From the NCBI GenBank assembly GCA_023389895.1, contig JAEWDX010000361.1, positions 1 to 11,028 on the forward strand: a stretch of DNA of 11,028 nt, in the 5' to 3' direction. Numbering within the stretch: the stretch's first letter is position 1; each line of letters begins with the position of its first letter. Origin of the DNA: Bacillota bacterium (GTDB lineage Bacteria > Bacillota > Bacilli > Bacillales > Cytobacillaceae). The notes below the pieces were generated by a model, which saw nothing but the letters and a program-made list of their open reading frames with translations, made no database searches and was not told the origin of the DNA. The translations under genes and the position numbers were made by a program. Shown piece by piece: positions 1 through 6,266 of the stretch.

Positions 1-44
1 CCTCATCATTGTTGGCTGTTCCTGCATAAGTTTTTAATTTTATT

Positions 45-73
45 GGGAAGGTGCAAAATGTACCTTCTCTTTT
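45..73 (+). terminator. Terminator-like hairpin left of def
   Basis: GAAGGTGCA (47-55) pairs with TGTACCTTC (59-67) around an AAA loop, with one G-U pair, followed by TCTTTTATT. The U-rich side is on the plus strand, so it would end a plus transcript entering from the left. The 44 bases to its left contain no recognisable coding end, so the gene it serves is unknown. Confidence 0.5.
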
Positions 74-74
74 A

Positions 75-103
75 TTAACATTTTACATACTCTTTGTTAA
101 AAT
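75..103 (+). promoter_or_regulatory. SigA promoter of def
   Basis: A -35 box TTAACA (75-80), a 17-nt spacer and a -10 box TAAAAT (98-103), with an extended -10 TGn at 95-97, lie about 50 nt before the def start. Five of six bases match consensus in each box. Transcription should begin near 110. Confidence 0.6.
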
Positions 104-157
104 AATAAAAAGGCGGAAGCTAGCTAGAGAAATGTAAAAAATGCAGGAGTGAAATTC

Positions 158-712
158 ATGATTACAATGGAAAATATTATCCGCGATGGTCATCCAACTC
201 TCAGAGGAGTTGCAAAGGAAGTTTCCCTTCCACCTTCAGATGAGGATAAGGAAATATTGAAAAACTTATTAGAGTTCGTCAAAAATAGTCAAAACCCTGA
301 AATAGCTGAAAAATATCAGCTTCGCTCAGGAATTGGTCTTGCAGCGCCACAAATAAATGTTGCCAAAAGAATGATTGCTGTTCATCTAAATGATGGGAAA
401 GGAATTCTCCATAGCTACGCTCTCTTCAATCCAAAAATTATTAGCCATTCTGTTGAAGGAGCCTATTTATCTGCTGGAGAAGGTTGCCTATCTGTTGATG
501 AGGATATCCCAGGCCATGTCCCGAGACATGCAAGGATTACGGTTAAAGGTGTAACGATTGACGGTGAGGAAGTTAAACTGCGCCTAAAAGGAATGCCCGC
601 GATCGTTTTCCAACATGAGATTGATCACTTAAATGGAATTATGTTTTATGATCACATCGATAAAAATGAGCCCTTTAAACCAATAGAAAACGCCACAGCA
701 ATCGAACACTAA
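158..712 (+). CDS. def: Peptide deformylase (YkrB/DefB type)
   Basis: This enzyme removes the N-terminal formyl group from nascent proteins at the ribosome, using a bound metal (normally Fe2+). All three family motifs are present (184-aa numbering): GIGLAAPQ (58-65), EGCLS with metal-binding Cys110, and QHEIDHLNG with His153 and His157 as metal ligands and Glu154 as catalytic base. The length and spacing fit the longer Gram-positive (type 2) deformylases; the N-terminus ITMENIIRDGHP resembles B. subtilis YkrB. The ATG at 158 is chosen because AGGAG (145-149) sits 8 nt upstream; an in-frame GTG at 149 overlaps that ribosome binding site. The gene forms its own transcription unit and converges on the HAD gene. 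Confidence 0.96.
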   Translation: MITMENIIRDGHPTLRGVAKEVSLPPSDEDKEILKNLLEFVKNSQNPEIAEKYQLRSGIGLAAPQINVAKRMIAVHLNDGKGILHSYALFNPKIISHSVEGAYLSAGEGCLSVDEDIPGHVPRHARITVKGVTIDGEEVKLRLKGMPAIVFQHEIDHLNGIMFYDHIDKNEPFKPIENATAIEH

Positions 713-719
713 TTAAGAA

Positions 720-759
720 AAGCGTGATAAATCCTCCTCTTGGATGATTTGTCACGCTT
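720..759. terminator. Bidirectional terminator between def and HAD gene
   Basis: AAGCGTGATAAATC pairs with GATTTGTCACGCTT, a 14-bp stem with one U-G pair. A-rich sequence on the left and T-rich sequence on the right allow it to end both def (+) and the convergent phosphatase gene (-). Confidence 0.85.
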
Positions 760-786
760 CAATTTAGAAAAAAATGACGATAATCA

Positions 787-1566
787 TTAAATTAACGATA
801 GTTTTTTTAATCCATTCCATATCCCGTCTTCTTCGACTGACGTTGAAACGATGTCTGCCGCCTCTTTTACTTCCGCTAAAGCATTCCCCATTGCAACACC
901 AGTTCCAACTGTTTGGAGCATTTCAATATCATTTAATCCATCTCCAAAGGCGTACACATCCTCCATCTGAAAACCAAGCTCCTGAACCATTCTTTTGATC
1001 CCTTCAGCTTTAGAACCACCGGAAGGCAAAATATCTGTTGAATATTCATGCCAACGAATAAATCGGAAATTCGGGAAGTTTTCACAATACAGTTGATCCT
1101 CTGTTTCTTCACAAAATAATAAAGCCTGATAAATCTCTTTTTCCTTATAAAAATTCAAATCTATTTCTGGATAAGATAATTTTAAGCTCTCAACTATACT
1201 ATTACTAATTTGCGGATGATGCTCTGCTGTTCCCTTCATCATTGTATCATCCATAAACACAAGTGGATGATTTTGTTTTTGTGAAAAAGAAACAAGCCGC
1301 TCCATTTCAACTAATGATAATGGATTTTTATAAATGACTTTATTTTCAAATACAACATATTGCCCATTAAAGCTTACATATGAATCAATATCCAGCTCCT
1401 TACGCAGACTTTCAAATGTAAATGGCGCACGTCCTGTAGCAATTGCTGTAAAAACGCCATTTTCTTTTAACATTGCCAATGCTCTCTTAGCTGTCTGAGG
1501 CAGCTGCTTATTCTCATCAAATAAAGTCCCATCAATATCAAAGAACACCATTTTCTTCAAGATCAC
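787..1566 (-). CDS. Cof-type HAD-IIB phosphatase (YkrA-like)
   Basis: This is a cytoplasmic HAD-superfamily hydrolase of the Cof/HAD-IIB group, which dephosphorylates small sugar or nucleotide phosphates; the substrate cannot be told from sequence. With a GTG start at 1566 (259 aa), motif I is DIDGT (Asp10 nucleophile, Asp12 acid/base), motif II is the Thr of AIATGR (44), motif III is Lys186 (GGSKAEG) and motif IV is GDGLND (Asp209, Asp213). The C2-type cap lies between motifs II and III. The start is uncertain: AGAAAGG lies 8 nt before the GTG at 1566, and TTG (1560) and ATG (1551) follow in frame. By position it matches B. subtilis ykrA, between def and rpoY-rnjA. A possible promoter is at 1608-1636. 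Confidence 0.88.
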   Translation of the reverse strand: MILKKMVFFDIDGTLFDENKQLPQTAKRALAMLKENGVFTAIATGRAPFTFESLRKELDIDSYVSFNGQYVVFENKVIYKNPLSLVEMERLVSFSQKQNHPLVFMDDTMMKGTAEHHPQISNSIVESLKLSYPEIDLNFYKEKEIYQALLFCEETEDQLYCENFPNFRFIRWHEYSTDILPSGGSKAEGIKRMVQELGFQMEDVYAFGDGLNDIEMLQTVGTGVAMGNALAEVKEAADIVSTSVEEDGIWNGLKKLSLI

Positions 1567-1607
1567 AAATCCTGCCTTTCTAAAATAAATATCGCCCCTG
1601 TAAACAA

Positions 1608-1636
1608 ACAGTAATAGCAAACATAAATATTGTCAA
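1608..1636 (-). promoter_or_regulatory. Possible promoter of the HAD gene
   Basis: On the minus strand a perfect -35 TTGACA (1636-1631) is followed after 17 nt by TACTGT (1613-1608), a poor -10. TATTAC lies only 14 nt from the -35. The perfect -35 and the position 42 nt upstream of the start make it plausible. Confidence 0.35.
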
Positions 1637-1738
1637 TTCTATGCCATTATTCCCCATGAAAGTTATGCTCTTCCTCAACATATACTATTAAAAACAAACC
1701 ATTAAATCATAATTTCTATCGAAACATCTTTGTTCTAC

Positions 1739-1766
1739 TTTACTTTGGACAAGGATCGTTTAAAAT
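1739..1766 (+). promoter_or_regulatory. Promoter of the small peptide unit
   Basis: TTTACT (1739-1744), a 16-nt spacer and TAAAAT (1761-1766). Transcription would begin near 1773, giving a leader of only about 16 nt that starts at the Shine-Dalgarno sequence. Confidence 0.45.
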
Positions 1767-1788
1767 AGAAGTAAGGAGATGATCCACA

Positions 1789-1860
1789 ATGTTAAAGAAG
1801 CTAAAGAAAAAGCTTTTAAAACAGTGGAGAGATATGCTTCGAAAAAAAACAATTGCTTAA
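1789..1860 (+). CDS. 23-residue cationic amphipathic peptide
   Basis: A tiny open reading frame with an unusually good ribosome binding site, AAGGAGATGATCC (1773-1785), just before its ATG; this matches the 16S anti-Shine-Dalgarno far beyond the core. The product starts MLKKLKKKLL, has Trp13, and ends RKKTIA. It carries 8 Lys, 2 Arg and 1 Asp (net about +9). Leu2, Leu5, Leu9, Trp13 and Met16 recur every 3-4 residues, so one face of a helix would be hydrophobic and the other strongly basic. No signal peptide or cysteine is present. A promoter precedes it and a terminator follows 8 nt after its stop, so it forms a complete small transcription unit between the HAD gene and rpoY. I do not recognise a family. 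Membrane-surface binding, RNA binding or antimicrobial activity are only suggestions; the transcript could also act as a small RNA. Confidence 0.6.
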   Translation: MLKKLKKKLLKQWRDMLRKKTIA

Positions 1861-1868
1861 ATTTTTTT

Positions 1869-1903
1869 GAGCCCTTCATGTTCCGAAGGGCTTCTTCCTT
1901 ATT
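1869..1903 (+). terminator. Terminator of the small peptide unit
   Basis: AGCCCTTC (1870-1877) pairs with GAAGGGCT (1885-1892) around a 7-nt loop, followed by TCTTCCTTATT. The T-rich side is plus strand only, so it ends the small plus transcript. Confidence 0.8.
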
Positions 1904-1937
1904 GAAAATGAGCGGAGAATAATCGAATAAGAAAAAC

Positions 1938-1966
1938 ATGAAAAACATGTTATTTTTATATATAAT
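1938..1966 (+). promoter_or_regulatory. Promoter of rpoY-rnjA
   Basis: A perfect -10 TATAAT (1961-1966) has a weaker -35 ATGAAA (1938-1943) at 17 nt. Start of transcription would be near 1973, leaving a leader of about 150 nt before rpoY. Confidence 0.55.
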
Positions 1967-1972
1967 AGAAAA

Positions 1973-2125
1973 AGTTATGCGGAAAATCGAAAAGCTACGA
2001 CGGCTCGCTTCAGAACAACAGGTATGAAATCAGCAAATGAGTTAGTAATTTTCTTACCTACATAACGGCTTGGCTTACACCTGAGAGCCCCCTAGCCTTT
2101 GATGCTAGATAAAGGAGAGATTAAG
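1973..2125 (+). ncRNA. Candidate structured leader of rpoY-rnjA
   Basis: The leader contains a possible closing stem of GGCTC (2002-2006) and TCAG (2010-2013), with a GCT bulge between, pairing with CTGAGAGCC (2081-2089). Inside it AGGTA (2020-2024) pairs with TACCT (2055-2059) and can extend through GAAAT/ATTTTC. GAGCC (2085-2089) could instead pair locally with GGCTT (2072-2076). Beside the start codon, CCTTT (2096-2100) can pair with AAAGG (2111-2115) and cover the rpoY ribosome binding site, while CTAGC (2092-2096) with GCTAG (2104-2108) is an incompatible alternative. No known riboswitch consensus is recognised. The pairings are seen by eye only. Confidence 0.4.
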
Positions 2126-2335
2126 ATGATTTACAAAGTATATTTTCAGGAATCAAACAAGCAAGTAGCAGTCCGTGAAAAGACTCAATCCATTTATGTT
2201 AAAGGAGAATCAGAAAGAGACATTCGAAAAAAATTAGTAGGCAAACCTTATAACATTGAATTTATAACAGTTTTAGAAGGACATTATTTAGAATTTGAAA
2301 AACAAAGAGAAGACTTTAAAGTATTGGAGATTTGA
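2126..2335 (+). CDS. rpoY: RNA polymerase epsilon subunit RpoY (YkzG)
   Basis: A 69-residue small protein of the Firmicutes RpoY (YkzG) family, an accessory subunit that binds core RNA polymerase. The length equals that of the B. subtilis protein, and it begins MIYKVYFQES, ending in a charged segment LEFEKQREDFKVLEI. The ATG at 2126 is chosen because AAAGGAGAG (2111-2119) lies just upstream; an in-frame TTG at 2099 would put the ribosome binding site inside the gene. The gene is followed within a few bases by rnjA, the conserved order in Bacillus, so transcription and RNA decay functions are co-expressed. Its ribosome binding site may be masked by the leader structure. Confidence 0.93.
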   Translation: MIYKVYFQESNKQVAVREKTQSIYVKGESERDIRKKLVGKPYNIEFITVLEGHYLEFEKQREDFKVLEI

Positions 2336-2341
2336 TAAATG

Positions 2342-4009
2342 ATGAAATTTGTAAAAAATGATCAAACTGCCGTTTTTGCATTAGGTGGTTTAGGTGAGAT
2401 CGGTAAAAATACGTATGCTGTTCAATTCCAGGATGAAATCATCCTCATAGATGCTGGTATCAAATTCCCTGAGGACGAATTATTAGGAATTGATTACGTG
2501 ATACCTGACTATTCTTATTTAGTAAAAAATGAAGAAAAAATCAAAGGTCTTTTTATCACACATGGGCATGAAGACCATATCGGCGGCATTCCTTATTTAC
2601 TAAGAGAAATAAATATTCCTGTATACGGCGGAAAGCTTGCACTAGGATTACTCCGAAATAAGCTGGAGGAGCACGGTTTACTAAGACAAACGAAAATGCA
2701 TGAAATTGCAGAAGACGATATCATTAAGTTTAGGAAAACCTCTGTTGCTTTTTTCAGAACAACTCACAGTATCCCTGATTCTTATGGAATTGTCGTGAAA
2801 ACACCTCCTGGCCAAATCGTACACACTGGTGATTTTAAGTTCGATTTTACCCCTGTTGGTGAACCAGCAAACTTAACAAAAATGGCTGAAATTGGGAAAG
2901 ATGGTGTCCTTTGCTTATTATCAGATAGTACGAACAGTGAAATCCCTGACTTTACAATGTCTGAGCGTCGCGTAGGTGAAACGATTCACGACATTTTCCG
3001 TAAAGTAGAGGGACGCGTTATTTTCGCTACATTCGCATCGAATATCCATAGACTTCAGCAAGTAACAGAGGCAGCAGTCGCAAATAGTAGAAAAATTGCT
3101 GTCTTTGGTCGAAGTATGGAAGCCGCGATCAATATCGGTCAAGAGTTAGGCTATATTCAAGCACCAAAGGATACTTTTATTGATGCACAGCAAATTAATC
3201 GTTTGCCTGCAAATGAAGTAACGATTTTATGTACAGGAAGTCAAGGAGAGCCGATGGCCGCTCTTTCCCGTATCGCCAACGGAACACATCGTCAAATCCA
3301 AATTATTCCTGGTGATACTGTTGTATTTTCATCTTCTCCTATTCCTGGAAATACGATTAGTGTTAGCAGAACGATTGACATGCTTTCACGAGCTGGCGCA
3401 GATGTAATTCATGGTAAATTAAGTGATATTCACACATCTGGACATGGGGGTCAGCAGGAGCAAAAGCTCATGCTTCGACTCATTAAGCCAAAGTTCTTTA
3501 TGCCGATTCACGGCGAATATCGCATGCAAAAAACACATGTGAAGTTAGCAGTTGAATGCGGAGTAAAGGAAGAAAATTGCTTTATTATGGACAACGGAGA
3601 AGTTCTTGCACTAAGTGAGGATAGCGCCCAAATTGCAGGGAAAATCCCTTCCGGCTCTGTCTATATTGATGGTAGTGGTATTGGTGATATCGGAAATATT
3701 GTGTTAAGAGACCGCCGAATTCTTTCAGAAGAAGGTTTAGTTGTTGTCGTTGTTAGCATTAATATGAAGGATTTTAAAATCTCTGCTGGTCCTGATTTAA
3801 TCTCACGTGGATTTGTTTATATGAGAGAATCAGGCGACTTAATTAATGATGCTCAAGGACTCATTACAAAGCATCTTAATAAAGTGATGGAGCGAAAAAC
3901 GACACAATGGTCAGAAATCAAAAATGAAATTACCGATACGCTTGCCCCATTTTTATACGAAAAAACAAAGCGTCGCCCAATGATTTTACCAATTATTATG
4001 GAAGTATGA
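2342..4009 (+). CDS. rnjA: Ribonuclease J1
   Basis: RNase J1 is a metallo-beta-lactamase/beta-CASP nuclease with 5'-3' exonuclease and endonuclease activity, central to mRNA decay and RNA maturation in Bacillus. In 555-residue numbering the zinc motif HGHEDH gives His74, His76, Asp78 and His79; Asp164 is in HTGDFKFD; the beta-CASP motifs include HTSGHGG (His368) and IHGEYRM (His390). The C-terminal domain is intact through MILPIIMEV, and the protein is very close to B. subtilis RNase J1. Two adjacent ATGs (2339, 2342) are possible: GGAG (2326-2329) is 9 nt from the first and 12 nt from the second, but the second gives the 555-residue MKFVKNDQ start I recall for the family. It follows rpoY by a few bases and probably depends on the same promoter and leader. 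Confidence 0.97.
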   Translation: MKFVKNDQTAVFALGGLGEIGKNTYAVQFQDEIILIDAGIKFPEDELLGIDYVIPDYSYLVKNEEKIKGLFITHGHEDHIGGIPYLLREINIPVYGGKLALGLLRNKLEEHGLLRQTKMHEIAEDDIIKFRKTSVAFFRTTHSIPDSYGIVVKTPPGQIVHTGDFKFDFTPVGEPANLTKMAEIGKDGVLCLLSDSTNSEIPDFTMSERRVGETIHDIFRKVEGRVIFATFASNIHRLQQVTEAAVANSRKIAVFGRSMEAAINIGQELGYIQAPKDTFIDAQQINRLPANEVTILCTGSQGEPMAALSRIANGTHRQIQIIPGDTVVFSSSPIPGNTISVSRTIDMLSRAGADVIHGKLSDIHTSGHGGQQEQKLMLRLIKPKFFMPIHGEYRMQKTHVKLAVECGVKEENCFIMDNGEVLALSEDSAQIAGKIPSGSVYIDGSGIGDIGNIVLRDRRILSEEGLVVVVVSINMKDFKISAGPDLISRGFVYMRESGDLINDAQGLITKHLNKVMERKTTQWSEIKNEITDTLAPFLYEKTKRRPMILPIIMEV

Positions 4010-4012
4010 TCG

Positions 4013-4047
4013 AAAAATGGAAGCGGAAATACGCTTCCATTTTTTTA
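4013..4047 (+). terminator. Terminator of rpoY-rnjA
   Basis: AAAAATGGAAGCG (4013-4025) pairs perfectly with CGCTTCCATTTTT (4032-4044), a 13-bp stem with a 6-nt loop, followed by more T residues. It begins 4 nt after the rnjA stop codon. Confidence 0.93.
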
Positions 4048-4194
4048 GCTTTATTTAGCCCTTCCTCGACGGATAGATAAGACGAATAAGCCACACTGAG
4101 CCTGATTGTGTTTTCTAAGGGCTTACTAAGACTTGTACTTTGCCCGAGACAATCGAGAGACAGCTTTGCGCGCAGTTACGGAATTATAGATTAC
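4048..4194. other. Unassigned spacer between rnjA and ktrC
   Basis: No gene is visible in these 147 bases. On the minus strand, after ktrC, TAAGCC and GGCTTA (near 4126 and 4100) could form a loose hairpin with an inner CACA/TGTG, followed by TTATTCGTCTTAT; this may be a weak ktrC terminator. In B. subtilis, adeC lies in this position; nothing resembling it remains here. Confidence 0.4.
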
Positions 4195-4854
4195 CTACCC
4201 CATAACCTTTTTCTCAAAGCGATTAATATCCTCATCTGCCCCAATCACAATAAGTATATCCTTCATTTGAATGCCTTCATGCGCAAGCGGAGAAACAATG
4301 ATATCATTATTTCTTTTAATGGCAACAATGTTAATGCCATATTTCGCTCGAATATCAAGATCAATCAATGTATGACCAGCTAATCTTTCATTTGCTACAA
4401 TTTCTACAATACTATGATCTTCAGATAGTTCAAGATAGTCAAGCACATTATTTGAGACCATATTATGGGCGATTCTTCTGCCCATATCTCGCTCCGGATG
4501 GACAACTTGATCTGCACCGATTTTTCTTAAAACCTTTTCATGATAGTCATTTTGTGCTTTTACTGTAATCTTCTTAACTCCTAACTCTTTTAAAATTAAT
4601 GTTGTTAAGATACTTGCTTGTATATCATCACCAATTGCAACAATGACATGATCGAAATTTCGAATACCTAAACTTTTTACAACCGCTTCATCTGTTGTAT
4701 CCCCAACAACTGCATGAGAAGCGATCATCGAAAATTCATTCACTCGTTCCTCGTTCGTATCAATCGCTAAAACTTCCAATCCATCTTCTGCTAAAGTTCT
4801 GCAAATGCTACCACCAAAACGACCTAAACCGATTACTGCAAATTCCTTTTTCAC
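4195..4854 (-). CDS. ktrC: K+ channel regulatory subunit KtrC (RCK/TrkA)
   Basis: KtrC is the cytosolic gating ring subunit of the low-affinity K+ transporter KtrCD. The 219-residue protein has an N-terminal RCK_N Rossmann domain with the nucleotide-binding loop GLGRFGG (9-15) and an acidic Asp32 ending the second strand. The RCK_C domain (about 135-219) is the site that binds c-di-AMP in B. subtilis KtrC. Sequence runs such as SILTTLILKELG and HPERDMGRRIAHN resemble B. subtilis YkqB closely. The start is GTG at 4854, with GGAGG 7 nt upstream. No membrane subunit (ktrD) is in the window, as is usual for ktrC. KtrA is the alternative, but the genomic position beside rnjA favours KtrC. Confidence 0.93.
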   Translation of the reverse strand: MKKEFAVIGLGRFGGSICRTLAEDGLEVLAIDTNEERVNEFSMIASHAVVGDTTDEAVVKSLGIRNFDHVIVAIGDDIQASILTTLILKELGVKKITVKAQNDYHEKVLRKIGADQVVHPERDMGRRIAHNMVSNNVLDYLELSEDHSIVEIVANERLAGHTLIDLDIRAKYGINIVAIKRNNDIIVSPLAHEGIQMKDILIVIGADEDINRFEKKVMG

Positions 4855-4935
4855 GACTTTTCCTCCAGCTATTTGACAATCATAATAGTCTATTTTAACA
4901 CCTTATCTAAAATATACACGAAAAAGAGTAAGCAG

Positions 4936-4968
4936 AAAAGGATCAAGCAAGATGAGCCTGATCCTTTT
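4936..4968 (-). terminator. Terminator of ykuV
   Basis: AAAAGGATCA (4936-4945) pairs perfectly with TGATCCTTTT (4959-4968), starting 3 nt beyond the ykuV stop. On the minus strand it is followed by CTGCTTACTCTTTTT, so the T-run is interrupted but present. Confidence 0.7.
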
Positions 4969-4970
4969 CC

Positions 4971-5426
4971 TTATTCGGCTTTATTCATTTCGTCTAGTAC
5001 ACGATTAACTCGCTTTTCAAGCATCTTCATTCCACTTCCACCTGCTTGAAAATGTCGTAGATTTCCATCTTTATCAAATACATAATAGGCAGGGACATAT
5101 TGATTTTCAAACGCATCATTTAGTCTTAACTCACTATCAATATAAATCGGCTGCGTAATTTCATGCTCCGCTGCGACCTTTTTGATATCTTCAATCTTCA
5201 GATCATTTTCTGATCGCGGCATATGAACAGCAAGTACATTTAGTTTGTTACGATAATCGTCTCTAAATTTATTCACATTCGGCATAGCTTCTTTACAAAG
5301 ATGGCAGCTAATTGACCAAAAATGAATTAATGTTGGTTTTTCTCCAATTAATTGCTCCTTCGTCACTTCACCATTTAACCATTTTGTAGCCCCTACTAAT
5401 TCAGGCATTGACTCTCGTAATTTCAT
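4971..5426 (-). CDS. ykuV: Thiol-disulfide oxidoreductase YkuV
   Basis: A thioredoxin-fold protein of 151 residues, close to B. subtilis YkuV, which reduces disulfides in the cytoplasm. The redox motif is CHLC (Cys41, Cys44) in FWSISCHLCKEAMP, and the cis-proline is Pro112 in VPAYYVF. No signal peptide or membrane anchor is present, which separates it from the extracytoplasmic ResA/StoA group. The ribosome binding site AAGGGGG precedes the ATG at 5426. It follows ykuU on the same strand, with a terminator hairpin between them, so it may be expressed by partial read-through; no convincing promoter was seen in the short gap. Pairing with a peroxiredoxin gene suggests a role in thiol or peroxide homeostasis. 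Confidence 0.92.
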   Translation of the reverse strand: MKLRESMPELVGATKWLNGEVTKEQLIGEKPTLIHFWSISCHLCKEAMPNVNKFRDDYRNKLNVLAVHMPRSENDLKIEDIKKVAAEHEITQPIYIDSELRLNDAFENQYVPAYYVFDKDGNLRHFQAGGSGMKMLEKRVNRVLDEMNKAE

Positions 5427-5451
5427 TTTCTTACCCCCTTGTACTGTAAAG

Positions 5452-5482
5452 AAAAAGACCTAACAAACGTTAGGCCTTTTCA
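5452..5482 (-). terminator. Terminator between ykuU and ykuV
   Basis: On the minus strand AAAAGGCCTAAC pairs with GTTAGGTCTTTT (one G-U pair) around a 4-nt loop and is followed by TCTTTAC. The G-U pair would be an A-C mismatch on the plus strand, so it acts in the ykuU direction. Confidence 0.85.
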
Positions 5483-5541
5483 ACTTCTAATTACAGCGGC
5501 AACTAATTTTCTTGTCTAAATCAGCGCCTGCATTCTTATTA

Positions 5542-6090
5542 TTACACGTGTAATGTTTCTTGTCCTGGCTTCCAGTTAGCTGGGCAAAGGCCACCTGTTT
5601 GAAGCGCTTGAAGTACACGTAATGTTTCATCAACATCACGGCCAATATTATTGTGGTTTACAACTGAATACATTAATTCACCTTCAGGACTGATAATGAA
5701 TAAGCCGCGTAATGCAATACCTTCTTCTTCAATAAGAACACCATATTCACGAGCTACAACATGATTAGTATCAGCTGCAAGCGGGTAATTCAAATCACCT
5801 AAGCCATTGCTGCTGCGGTCTGTATGAATCCAAGCTAAGTGAGTGTGGATCGTATCAGTTGATACACCGATTACTTCTGCGTCCAGATCTTCAAATTCAT
5901 CAAAACGATCTGACAATGCTGTAATTTCTGTAGGACAAACGAAAGTAAAGTCCATTGGATAGAAAAATAATACAGTCCACTTATCATTTTTCATATTTTC
6001 TTCAAGGCTTACTTTACCAAACTCCTTGTTCGGTAATACTGCATCCATTTCAAATCTAGGCGCTTGTTTTGCTACCATACGTTCTGCCAT
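5542..6090 (-). CDS. ykuU: 2-Cys peroxiredoxin YkuU
   Basis: A typical 2-Cys peroxiredoxin (AhpC/TSA family, 182 aa) that reduces H2O2 and organic peroxides in the cytoplasm. The peroxidatic cysteine is Cys52 in DFTFVCPTE and the resolving cysteine is Cys169 in GGLCPANW. A GLG sequence is present (about 96-98), but the C-terminal YF motif of peroxidation-sensitive eukaryotic forms is absent and the chain ends ETLHV, so it is likely of the robust bacterial type. The start ATG is preceded by GGAGGG 8 nt upstream. Its promoter is at 6169-6197 and a PerR-like box lies just upstream of it. ykuV follows after a terminator. Assignment to YkuU rather than AhpC rests on neighbours and close similarity. 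Confidence 0.93.
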   Translation of the reverse strand: MAERMVAKQAPRFEMDAVLPNKEFGKVSLEENMKNDKWTVLFFYPMDFTFVCPTEITALSDRFDEFEDLDAEVIGVSTDTIHTHLAWIHTDRSSNGLGDLNYPLAADTNHVVAREYGVLIEEEGIALRGLFIISPEGELMYSVVNHNNIGRDVDETLRVLQALQTGGLCPANWKPGQETLHV

Positions 6091-6117
6091 ATGTAATTCC
6101 CTCCAAATATATTATAA

Positions 6118-6144
6118 ATGAGAAAAATAAATATATATTCTCAT
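6118..6144 (-). repeat. Inverted repeat in the ykuU leader
   Basis: ATGAGAA (6118-6124) and TTCTCAT (6138-6144) are perfect inverted repeats around a 13-nt AT-only centre. They lie inside the predicted ykuU 5' untranslated region, about 30 nt before the start codon, and could be an RNA hairpin or an operator. Confidence 0.4.
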
Positions 6145-6168
6145 TTGATTAACTATCTCACAATAAAA

Positions 6169-6197
6169 ATTATAGCCGTTTCATCTTTTTAAGTCAA
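6169..6197 (-). promoter_or_regulatory. SigA promoter of ykuU
   Basis: On the minus strand -35 TTGACT (6197-6192), a 17-nt spacer and a perfect -10 TATAAT (6174-6169). Transcription should begin near 6162, giving a leader of about 70 nt. Confidence 0.75.
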
Positions 6198-6204
6198 TAT
6201 TAAA

Positions 6205-6219
6205 TTATAATTAATTTAA
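6205..6219. promoter_or_regulatory. PerR-like box upstream of ykuU
   Basis: TTATAATTAATTTAA matches the B. subtilis Per box TTATAATNATTATAA at 12 of 14 defined positions. It sits 7 nt upstream of the -35 box of a peroxiredoxin promoter, which fits peroxide control. The region is very AT-rich, so a chance match is possible. A weaker 10-of-14 match overlaps the -10 box. Confidence 0.4.
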
Positions 6220-6266
6220 ATAAGAATAGATTATAATTAAAGAAAAATGAATCCTTTATTGGCTTT

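Noticed and set aside
1..9. Possible minus-strand gene start (two ATG codons at 9-4) at the left edge
   Set aside because: Only three codons are visible and the ribosome binding site is weak, so nothing can be supported.
149..157. GTG start for def three codons upstream
   Set aside because: It overlaps the AGGAG ribosome binding site that serves the ATG at 158.
1760..1948. Minus-strand frame of 62 codons with a hydrophobic C-terminus
   Set aside because: It is the complement of the cationic peptide gene and its terminator, has no ribosome binding site, and its hydrophobic end merely mirrors Lys codons on the other strand.
2081..2086. CTGAGA in the rpoY leader, as in the TPP riboswitch
   Set aside because: The other conserved TPP segments (GGGGTGC-like start and the second arm) are absent and no thiamine gene follows.
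4108..4383. Plus-strand frame of 91 codons
   Set aside because: Mostly antisense to ktrC, with no ribosome binding site and no recognisable protein.
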